Source: Deltaproteobacteria bacterium (GTDB taxonomy: Bacteria; Desulfobacterota_B; Binatia; Binatales; Binataceae). From it: DNA of 5,344 nucleotides. A program made the position numbers and the translations under genes. The DNA lies in assembly GCA_021827465.1 (NCBI GenBank), contig JAKAVX010000227.1, positions 1-5,344 on the forward strand, in the 5' to 3' direction. The notes under the pieces are model-generated. The model saw nothing but the letters and a program-made list of their open reading frames with translations, was not told the DNA's origin and did not search any database. Of the stretch, positions 1 to 5,344 are shown piece by piece (the stretch's first letter is position 1; each line of letters opens with the position of its first letter).

Positions 1-1488
1 AGCGTCCTGCCCTAAAAACTTGGCTTCCAGTTCTATTGAAGCGCGCTTCTTGGGATCCAGAGGCAAAGCGATCTTGTCCAGCCCCTCGCCGGGGTGAACC
101 TGCTCGTAAAGCTTGCCGACCTCTTGCGCAATCTCGCCGATTATCTTGTTCGTGAAACCCTGCCGCTGCTCGATGCAGTGCCTGAGTGCCTCCTCCAGCT
201 TTGGTACCAATGTAGCCAACTGGATGCGCGTGGCGAGGTTTTGCTCGTAGCGATCATTTGCCGCGGACAAGGTCTGAACAAACTTCTTTTCGTCACGCCA
301 TGATGCTTCCACCGCGGGCCATGACTGAGCCGTTGTCTCGTTAACCTGCAGCCATACGGAAATCGATAGTGGGTCAGCGCTAGGTGCATCGATAGGCAGG
401 GTTACCTCAGCCCTCCACGCATGGCTTCCCTCAGCCCGTTTATACGCATCAACGGCATCTGCATAGTCGGCATTAAGTTGGGTCATCGCGCTTTGCGCGG
501 CCGTCAACGCTGTTGCGCATTGCTGGCGCTTTCCCGTCGCCGATCGCAATGCTTCTAAATCAGCGAGTTGAGCTGCGAGTGCGTCTGCCAGTCCTACCGC
601 ATTCTCTTGGCTGCGACACAGAGGACATTCGACCACATCAGGATGGTCATGCAAATATTTGCTGCCCGCTTCCAACAACTCCAACGTGTCAGCAGCGCTG
701 CCGGTAGCCGCGTTCGCCGCTGCCAGCAGCGCCATTTCTGCTTTGGCGAGCGCCTCCGTGGCTTCTGCCAACGCCTTTTGGCGCGTCTTCGCTCTTTCGG
801 GGAAACCCGTAAGTGCGTCAAATGCGGTTCGGAGCTTTCCGACGGCCGCGATGTCACCGCCAAGATCGGTCATCGGCTCGGCGATTTTCTGCTTAGCCCA
901 CGTCACCGCGTTCAGTCCAGCTGGCTCCCCGGCTGCTTCATAGAAGCCCTGCAGCTCCTGAAGGCTCTGGCCCTCTGCTCGCTCGGCAGTCGTGCACTCA
1001 TCCCGGAGGCTTTTGGTCTGCTTTCTCAACGCCTCTTCAGATATCTCGAAAGTAGCTATATCGATAAAACGTTTGATGGCCTCGTAGCGCTCCGCTGGTG
1101 CTGCCTTGATCAGATCAAGCATCTGCTGGCGCCGCAGCAATTCGATCTTCGGGCGCAGTGTCGTGGGCGACACGTTCACGTCCTTGCCGATCATCTTGCC
1201 GGAACACGTGCCGGCGTTCGTCTCTAACGCCACTGACAAGTCCCCGAGGGACCTCCCGGTCGTCGGCCAGTACTTTTCTAGTCCCCTACCAAGGCCATAT
1301 CCGTCGAGTGACGATACGCGCCCATGCGCCAGCAATTCAAAGGCGTCGCAAATCGTGGTCTTTCCCGTGCCGTTCTCGCCATAGATCAGCGTAAGCTTCC
1401 GGCCTTTCTCAAACGGCAACGTAAACGTAGTAGAGGATCCCCGAAATGCCGTGATGCTAAGCGACTTTAGCGGAGCAATTGCACTCAT
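1..1488 (-). CDS. SMC/Rad50-like AAA ATPase with zinc hook (3' end beyond window)
   Basis: The minus-strand frame is open for 496 codons from the ATG at 1488-1486 to base 1, so the C-terminus is missing. Seen: an N-terminal strand (LKSLSITAFRG, residues 7-17) typical of SMC/RecF/Rad50 heads, Walker A GENGTGKTT (37-45), a possible Q-loop region (LRRQQMLDLI, 118-127), Ala/Glu/Lys-rich helical arm sequence at about 150-280, a CPLC motif (Cys288, Cys291; bases 616-627) and a second helical stretch at about 295-350 and 400-460. In Rad50-like proteins CxxC is a zinc hook that joins two coiled coils. The signature motif, Walker B and D-loop should follow beyond base 1 and cannot be checked. The ATG overlaps the stop of the 61-residue gene (ATGA) and has only a weak ribosome site, so translational coupling is likely. 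Inferred role: ATP-driven DNA binding, sensing or tethering with the upstream helicase. The arms look much shorter than those of true Rad50/SbcC or SMC proteins, and no SbcD/Mre11 nuclease is visible. The fold assignment is firm; the specific function is unknown. Confidence 0.9.
   Translation of the reverse strand, partial: MSAIAPLKSLSITAFRGSSTTFTLPFEKGRKLTLIYGENGTGKTTICDAFELLAHGRVSSLDGYGLGRGLEKYWPTTGRSLGDLSVALETNAGTCSGKMIGKDVNVSPTTLRPKIELLRRQQMLDLIKAAPAERYEAIKRFIDIATFEISEEALRKQTKSLRDECTTAERAEGQSLQELQGFYEAAGEPAGLNAVTWAKQKIAEPMTDLGGDIAAVGKLRTAFDALTGFPERAKTRQKALAEATEALAKAEMALLAAANAATGSAADTLELLEAGSKYLHDHPDVVECPLCRSQENAVGLADALAAQLADLEALRSATGKRQQCATALTAAQSAMTQLNADYADAVDAYKRAEGSHAWRAEVTLPIDAPSADPLSISVWLQVNETTAQSWPAVEASWRDEKKFVQTLSAANDRYEQNLATRIQLATLVPKLEEALRHCIEQRQGFTNKIIGEIAQEVGKLYEQVHPGEGLDKIALPLDPKKRASIELEAKFLGQDA
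616..627 (-). other. CPLC zinc-hook motif of the ATPase
   Basis: Codons 288-291 read Cys-Pro-Leu-Cys. The motif is flanked on both sides by long Ala/Glu/Leu-rich helical sequence and lies well away from the Walker A motif. This is the position and form of the Rad50-type zinc hook, where two CxxC pairs from two molecules bind one zinc ion. Zinc binding itself is inferred from the family. Confidence 0.75.
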
Positions 1489-1670
1489 TCCGAGACCACT
1501 CTTGCTTGAGCTAGGTCGATTTCGTGCTTCCAATCCTGGCCTCTCATGTCACCGGCAGCAATCTTGGCGATCAGGGCGTCACGCTTGTTAGCTCGAAGCA
1601 ACCCCGCTGCGATCAGGTTATCGACAAGCTCCGCGGATAGAGTCTCCGATGGTGATGGCTTAACGGTCAC
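1485..1670 (-). CDS. Small hypothetical protein (61 aa) between helicase and ATPase
   Basis: I do not recognise this protein. It starts with GTG at 1670-1668, overlapping the helicase TGA (GTGA), and its own TGA overlaps the ATPase ATG (ATGA). A strong Shine-Dalgarno GGAGG lies 5 nt before the GTG, inside the last helicase codons, and this decides the start. The protein appears soluble and mostly helical: a Pro/Ser-rich N-terminus (2-9), a Leu/Ile-rich helix (LSAELVDNLIAAGLL, 11-25), a basic turn (RANKRD), a second helix (ALIAKIAA), a GDMRGQDW turn with Trp47, and an acidic tail. There is no signal peptide, membrane segment or catalytic motif. Being locked between two ATPase genes by overlaps on both sides suggests an adaptor or assembly subunit made in proportion to both. 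It resembles in position, though not provably in sequence, the small middle component of ABC three-component systems. The gene is credible because of the ribosome site and both overlaps; the function is unknown. Confidence 0.78.
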   Translation of the reverse strand: MTVKPSPSETLSAELVDNLIAAGLLRANKRDALIAKIAAGDMRGQDWKHEIDLAQARVVSE

Positions 1671-4528
1671 TGAATCCTCCAGCGAATCGTGAATAGCAGT
1701 TTCTGGTCGACAGTCTGCTCCAGCTTCCCCTCAATCTGCGCGATCAGCTCGGCGCGCTGTGCGTCGATCCGGTCCTGCGCGTCGAACAGCGTACGGCGCT
1801 TCATGGAGCGTTCAGCCTCAAGCGCCTTGACCATCTTTTGCCCCGCTAGCTTTTCCTCCAACGTCAAGGCAACCGTGGCGGTTCTTCGGGCTTCCTTCAT
1901 CTTCCGGTCCAGATCTTTTAGTTCGCGCTCCAGGCCGACCTTGAGATCGTCGGCCCAACCATCTAACTTGTCGGCCTCCATCTCGAAGAAACGGGCATTG
2001 CGCTCCGATATGCCACGGCGAATCCGATTCTGCTGATCGGCGAGCCGCGCTGCAAGTTGCAGCTCAACAGCCTCAGGCGCAGTGATCGGTGAGCCGATAT
2101 GAGCGCCGATGGTGAGTAGGCGGTTCGCGGTCTCTTCGCTCAGCACCGCGGTGTCGTCGCATTGACCCGCGACCAACAAGTGATCTTCGCTCTGGCCGAG
2201 GGCGTTAATAGACAAAAGCGAGGCTGTCATCCAGCCGGCTTTACCGACAAAAGGTTCGACTACGCTGATACGCCCCTCGTGGGCTGTATAGTTGAAAACA
2301 ATCTCGCGGGCTGGCAGTTCGCGCTGCAACGCGTGAGTGACGAGGGCATCGCCCAAGGGGTGATTGAGCCGGAAGAGGTGCGCCTCGCCCGATCGGCGCG
2401 GCAGCTCGTAGAGGCCGGTCGGTATCGAGCGATCGCTAACCCAATCCGGCAGTGCGTCGAGGCAAAAAGACGATCCGTTGGTGAAGGATGCTGAACCTTT
2501 CAGTTCATGCTCTGCGAGACGCATCAACTGGCGCTCGAAGTGCTGGAGGTGCTGGCCGGTGTCCTGATCGCGGAGCTTGAGTTTTTCGCGCACTTCGTCG
2601 TCGAAGTTCTCCAGGAGCTTTCGACGAGCTAGGGTCATTGCTTCGCTGATCTCCGAACTCAACTCACGCTGGAGGCTGTCGAAAGCCGCCCTAATTTCGG
2701 CAGGCTGCCGACATTGCTGGTAAATCCCGGCAATGCGCTTCTCGAAATCAACGCCGGATTCGACGACGCCCAGTACCTCGTCGCTGGCTCCGAATACGCC
2801 CTCGAAGAGCTGGAATTTCTCGGAAAGAAGTTGGTAGACGCGTTGATCGGCCTCATTCTTGCGGTTGAGGAAATTGACCACGACGACATCGTGCTTCTGG
2901 CCGTAACGGTGGCAACGGCCGATGCGCTGCTCGATACGCGCCGGATTCCAGGGCAGGTCGTAATTGACGATCATGGAGCAAAACTGGAGGTTGATGCCCT
3001 CGGCGCCCGCCTCCGTTGCGATCATGATCCTGCCGCGATCTCGGAAATAATCGACAAGGGCCGAACGCATGTCGGCCGTACGCGAGCCAGTAACACGGTC
3101 AGATCCGGCATGACACGCCAACCATTCTTGATAGATGGTGCGCGACTGTTCATCGGTGTTGCTGCCGTTGAACAAGACGATGGAATCCGCCCATGGGCTG
3201 TCCGCCAGCACGCGTAGCAGATAGGACTGCGTGCGCCGGGACTCGGTGAAGATAATCGCCTTTTCCGCCGCGCCAAACTCGCGAGCCTTTGCGAAGCCAA
3301 TCTCCAAAGCGGTGAGCAAAGCGCGCCCTTTGGCGTTTTGCTCAATGGACGTTGCCAAAGCGGCGAACTCACGCAACTCGGCGATCTCTGCTTCGAGCGC
3401 GCGCAGGTCTGCCTCGCTCAATGGCTCGGCCGCATCATCTTCAGCCCATTCTTCCTCAGTATCGTCGAGCGCCTCGTAGTCTTCATCGACCGCGTCGCTC
3501 AGGGAAGCCACACGCCGGCCCTTGTTAAGCCGCAACTGGAGACGCTCGGAGATGGACGAAAGCGCCCCAGCGATTGCGAAGGACGACGACGCCAGCAGCT
3601 TGCGCAATACCAGTGTCATGAGGGCACGCTGGCCGGACGGTAGAGCCTGCAAATTGTCGCGTTGAAGGTAGGCAGTGACGAGCTTGTAGAGCCGGTCCTC
3701 GGCCTCGTCCGGGCTGAATTCTTGCAAGATCGCGTGGCGTTTGGTATAGGGCACATAAGCTGTCACCTGCCGACGTAGAGTGCGATGACAGATGGGCTTT
3801 AAACGTTCGCGCAAAAGGTCGAACGCGCGCTCCTGGGGCACACCGGCGAACTGTTCGCGGAAGCTGTTAATGTCGCCGAACGAATGCTCATCGATGAAGC
3901 TAACGAGGCCGAACAACTCTAACAGCGAGTTTTGAAGCGGCGTCGCCGTCAATAGCAGTTTGTTGCGTTGGGCGAGCGCTCCCTTAAGGGTATTGGCGAT
4001 AACGTTGGAAGGCTTATAGACGTTCCGGAGCCTATGGGCCTCGTCCATGACTACCAAATCCCATGGCGTTCCCGCCACCTCCGCCGCCTTGCTTCGCGCG
4101 AACTGGTAGGAACAGATAACGACGCTATCGCGCGGCTGGAACGGACTGGAATTCCCAGCCTTGATCTCGGCGTTGAAGGAGCGTGCTTCTAAAATCGTAC
4201 AGGGGATGAAGAACTTTTCGTTCAGTTCCTGAAGCCACTGCTTACGTAGGTTGGCCGGAACGACGATGAGGATACAGCGTTTGCCCTCTGCCCAGCGCTG
4301 AGAGATTACTAACCCAGCCTCAATCGTCTTGCCTAGGCCCACCTCATCGGCAAGCAGAGCCCCCTTGGATAGGGGAGATGCGAATGCAAAAAGGGCAGCA
4401 TCGACCTGATGTGGATTCACATCGACTTGTGCCCCAGCAACAGCTACCGCCAGACGTTCGGCGCTATCAGAGGATCGCCGCCGCGTGAGGTCGTGGGCAA
4501 TGTATTTTGCTTGATAGTCGGTGATCAT
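1667..4528 (-). CDS. SNF2/RapA-like DEAD/DEAH-box helicase (953 aa)
   Basis: A superfamily 2 ATPase that probably moves along double-stranded DNA. Seen in order: HQ before the core (40-41); Walker A DEVGLGKT (61-68); motif Ia VVPANLRKQW (89-98); motif II DEAH (162-165); motif III LLTATPLQN (192-200); an acidic insert (345-369) between the two RecA-like lobes; motif IV region IIFTES (425-430); motif V ATEAGAEGINLQ (504-515); motif VI QRIGRCHRYGQ (534-544). The motif V/VI form and the NYDLPWNPARIEQR stretch (522-535) are typical of bacterial HepA/RapA-like SNF2 proteins. Residues about 600-820 resemble no domain I can name, and 820-940 is a charged coiled coil. No nuclease, methylase or PLD motif is visible. 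The ATG at 4528 fits the usual ITDYxAKY-type start of these proteins, although the ribosome site (GGAA) is weak. It is the first gene of the operon, and its TGA overlaps the GTG of the 61-aa gene. True RNA-polymerase-recycling RapA is unlikely given the neighbours. A defence or DNA-processing role is inferred. Confidence 0.95.
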   Translation of the reverse strand: MITDYQAKYIAHDLTRRRSSDSAERLAVAVAGAQVDVNPHQVDAALFAFASPLSKGALLADEVGLGKTIEAGLVISQRWAEGKRCILIVVPANLRKQWLQELNEKFFIPCTILEARSFNAEIKAGNSSPFQPRDSVVICSYQFARSKAAEVAGTPWDLVVMDEAHRLRNVYKPSNVIANTLKGALAQRNKLLLTATPLQNSLLELFGLVSFIDEHSFGDINSFREQFAGVPQERAFDLLRERLKPICHRTLRRQVTAYVPYTKRHAILQEFSPDEAEDRLYKLVTAYLQRDNLQALPSGQRALMTLVLRKLLASSSFAIAGALSSISERLQLRLNKGRRVASLSDAVDEDYEALDDTEEEWAEDDAAEPLSEADLRALEAEIAELREFAALATSIEQNAKGRALLTALEIGFAKAREFGAAEKAIIFTESRRTQSYLLRVLADSPWADSIVLFNGSNTDEQSRTIYQEWLACHAGSDRVTGSRTADMRSALVDYFRDRGRIMIATEAGAEGINLQFCSMIVNYDLPWNPARIEQRIGRCHRYGQKHDVVVVNFLNRKNEADQRVYQLLSEKFQLFEGVFGASDEVLGVVESGVDFEKRIAGIYQQCRQPAEIRAAFDSLQRELSSEISEAMTLARRKLLENFDDEVREKLKLRDQDTGQHLQHFERQLMRLAEHELKGSASFTNGSSFCLDALPDWVSDRSIPTGLYELPRRSGEAHLFRLNHPLGDALVTHALQRELPAREIVFNYTAHEGRISVVEPFVGKAGWMTASLLSINALGQSEDHLLVAGQCDDTAVLSEETANRLLTIGAHIGSPITAPEAVELQLAARLADQQNRIRRGISERNARFFEMEADKLDGWADDLKVGLERELKDLDRKMKEARRTATVALTLEEKLAGQKMVKALEAERSMKRRTLFDAQDRIDAQRAELIAQIEGKLEQTVDQKLLFTIRWRIQ
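1676..1680 (-). promoter_or_regulatory. Shine-Dalgarno GGAGG of the 61-aa gene
   Basis: GGAGG on the minus strand sits 5 nt before the GTG start at 1670-1668 and within the last codons of the helicase (Trp-Arg-Ile-Gln-stop). It is the best ribosome site in the window. It supports the GTG start and separate, coupled translation of the small gene. Confidence 0.7.
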
Positions 4529-4753
4529 CGTTCCAGTTTTTTCAATATCGATCCACCACTGTTGACCGCTGCATCGTCCATGCTGGGTGTTTTTTCGCGC
4601 GGCTTTGCTCTCAAACGACGGGGCGCCGCCCGTTGTACGGATACGGGCGGATGGTTAGCGGCAAATTTCGCATACCGGACCTGCGGGACGACATTCTCAG
4701 CCGCCGAGCGGGCGCCCTTATAAATTTGGCCGCACCGAGACTTTTGGCGCACT
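4529..4753. other. Intergenic gap holding the presumed operon promoter or leader
   Basis: These 225 bp separate the toxin remnant from the helicase. I see no convincing gene. An AT-rich patch at about 4718-4727 reads TTTATAAG on the minus strand and could be a -10 element for the helicase operon, but no good -35 sits at the right distance. Since the upstream gene looks broken and the gap is long, the helicase operon probably has its own promoter here. This is inference. Confidence 0.4.
4618..4650 (-). repeat. Nested inverted repeats in the helicase leader
   Basis: A perfect 8-bp inverted repeat has arms ACGGGCGG (4643-4650) and CCGCCCGT (4626-4633) around a 9-nt loop. The inner arm can instead pair, by 5 bp (ACGGG 4618-4622 with CCCGT 4629-4633), with the bases just beyond it, so the two hairpins exclude each other. 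It lies about 100 bp before the helicase start. No U-run follows on either strand, so it is not a standard intrinsic terminator. It could be an operator, a leader RNA switch, or chance in GC-rich DNA. Confidence 0.35.
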
Positions 4754-5344
4754 CTAGGCGGCATTCACTTCGCTTTCGAAGGCTCGGAGCTGATCGATCA
4801 CCCAATCGAACGACGGCGGATGACTTAAGAACATTTGTCGCATACCTCGATAATCGCCGGCCAGGTCGCGCAGCTTCTCGCGACTTGGAACAATGGCGAG
4901 CGAACCCGGTCTAGCTAGGTCGTAGCGCGCCCATCCCGAGTGGTAATAGACATCTTTGAAAATGCGCACATCGTCAAGCATCGCAAGATCACGAGAGGCA
5001 GTTTTGCCGATCTGCGTTTGAAGCATCGCCGCGACATCGGAATAATGACGCGAAAAGAACCGCTTCGTCTCGCCGCGGAAACTCTCTGCGTGCAATGCGG
5101 TTACCTTTTCCCAGAACGTTCTGCCGGGCGCGAGAACGTTGCAAATAACCTGAGGGCTCCGCAAGAGCATGGGGATCTCGGCCAGAAAAGGCACTATCGT
5201 CCTGGGTTCTTGCGGATCCGTCTTGGCGCGCCAGCCCAATTCTATTTTAACTCTTCAGATCTTTACGGAGCCAAGCATACTCGAATAGTCTAGGTGGGGA
5301 GTGCTCTGACGGGACTGGAAGAGCAACGCATTACTATCCGTCGG
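4754..5344 (-). pseudogene. AbiEii/AbiGii-type nucleotidyltransferase toxin, C-terminal part with in-frame stop
   Basis: The intact stretch below the stop runs from 5254 to 4754 (TAG). From the first possible start (TTG at 5239) it encodes 161 residues. Numbered from there, the AbiEii family pattern is clear: TDPQEPRTIVPFLAE (7-21), RTFWEKVTALHAES (40-53), SRHYSD (63-68), GWARYDLARPGSL (102-114) and a helical C-terminus with PPSFDW (141-146). In the family these follow an N-terminal nucleotidyltransferase domain (GGT and DxD-type motifs), which would lie beyond base 5344 and is not seen. Conserved sequence continues above the TTG (RVKIE), then a TGA at 5255-5257 interrupts the frame, and the same frame is open again to the edge with family-like residues (ALLF, HLDY). 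AbiEii proteins are usually about 250-340 residues, so the 161-residue piece alone lacks the catalytic half. Its partner AbiEi-like antitoxin, normally upstream, is out of view. The family call is firm. Pseudogene status rests on one stop and on not seeing the 5' end; a sequencing error is possible. Confidence 0.8.
5255..5257 (-). other. In-frame TGA interrupting the AbiEii-like gene
   Basis: On the minus strand the codons read ...Gly-Ser-Val-Lys-Ile-TGA-Arg-Val-Lys-Ile-Glu-Leu-Gly.... The family normally has one such VKIEL/VRLELG strand here, leading into the (T)DP...R region. The other two frames upstream are closed by stops within the last 90 bases, so a simple frameshift does not restore a longer frame. 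A point nonsense change, or a small duplication of the VKI segment, would explain it. Confidence 0.7.

Noticed and set aside
568..1227. A 219-codon plus-strand frame.
   Set aside because: It lies antisense within the zinc-hook ATPase, whose frame has clear motifs. Its Cys/Arg/Leu-rich translation is typical of a shadow frame.
2714..3217. A 167-codon plus-strand frame.
   Set aside because: It is antisense to the helicase motif V/VI region, and its sequence mirrors the coding constraint of the real gene.
1..4528. Assignment to a named system such as DISARM, Wadjet, Zorya or Lamassu.
   Set aside because: The diagnostic partners (methylase and PLD protein, Jet proteins, MotAB-like ZorAB, LmuA-type effector) are not visible, and the gene set does not match.
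4626..4650. The inverted repeat as a rho-independent terminator for the toxin gene.
   Set aside because: No run of T follows the stem on either strand.
4525..4764. A 79-codon minus-strand frame filling the gap, starting over the toxin stop and ending with an ATGA overlap to the helicase.
   Set aside because: The end overlap is tempting, but the product is a Pro/Arg-rich, low-complexity string with no recognisable fold, the start has only a weak ribosome site, and the frame spans the inverted repeats. A frame of this length is common by chance in GC-rich DNA.
4940..5293. A 117-codon plus-strand frame near the right end.
   Set aside because: It is antisense to the AbiEii-like sequence, which has strong family motifs. 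The plus-strand product matches nothing I recognise.
1..5344. tRNA, rRNA, CRISPR arrays, insertion-sequence ends or attachment sites.
   Set aside because: I saw no regularly spaced repeats, tRNA-like cloverleaf, transposase fragment or integrase in the window.

Overview
The window reads as accessory, probably anti-invader DNA from a moderately GC-rich bacterium. A proteobacterium, possibly alpha or gamma, is my best guess from codon choice and the style of the proteins; no RNA gene or taxonomic marker confirms it. All credible genes lie on the minus strand, so the window is best read from right to left.

Right end (5344 to 4754): the C-terminal part of an AbiEii/AbiGii-type nucleotidyltransferase toxin. 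The reading frame is open from the window edge but has an in-frame TGA at 5255-5257, in the middle of conserved family sequence. The toxin therefore looks broken here. Its N-terminal catalytic domain and any antitoxin partner would lie beyond the window.

Next come about 225 bp without a convincing gene (4753 to 4529). They hold a GC-rich nested inverted repeat and presumably the promoter or leader of the next operon.

From 4528 to the left edge there is a tight three-gene operon joined by GTGA and ATGA stop/start overlaps: (1) a 953-residue SNF2/RapA-like superfamily 2 ATPase with all core motifs, an acidic insert and a C-terminal coiled coil; (2) an unrecognised 61-residue protein starting with GTG; (3) an SMC/Rad50-like ATPase, at least 496 residues long and cut by the window edge, with an N-terminal Walker A motif and a CPLC zinc hook between two coiled-coil arms. 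The third gene is the main gene of the first 1.5 kb and is open without a stop from 1488 to base 1.

Inferred working model: a DNA translocase, a small adaptor and a zinc-hook ATPase made in fixed proportion and acting as one DNA-sensing or DNA-processing complex, located beside a decayed abortive-infection toxin, as in a defence island. The set matches none of the named defence systems I can recall with confidence. Its layout (large protein, tiny middle protein, SMC-like ATPase) recalls the ABC three-component class, but that is an inference from layout only.
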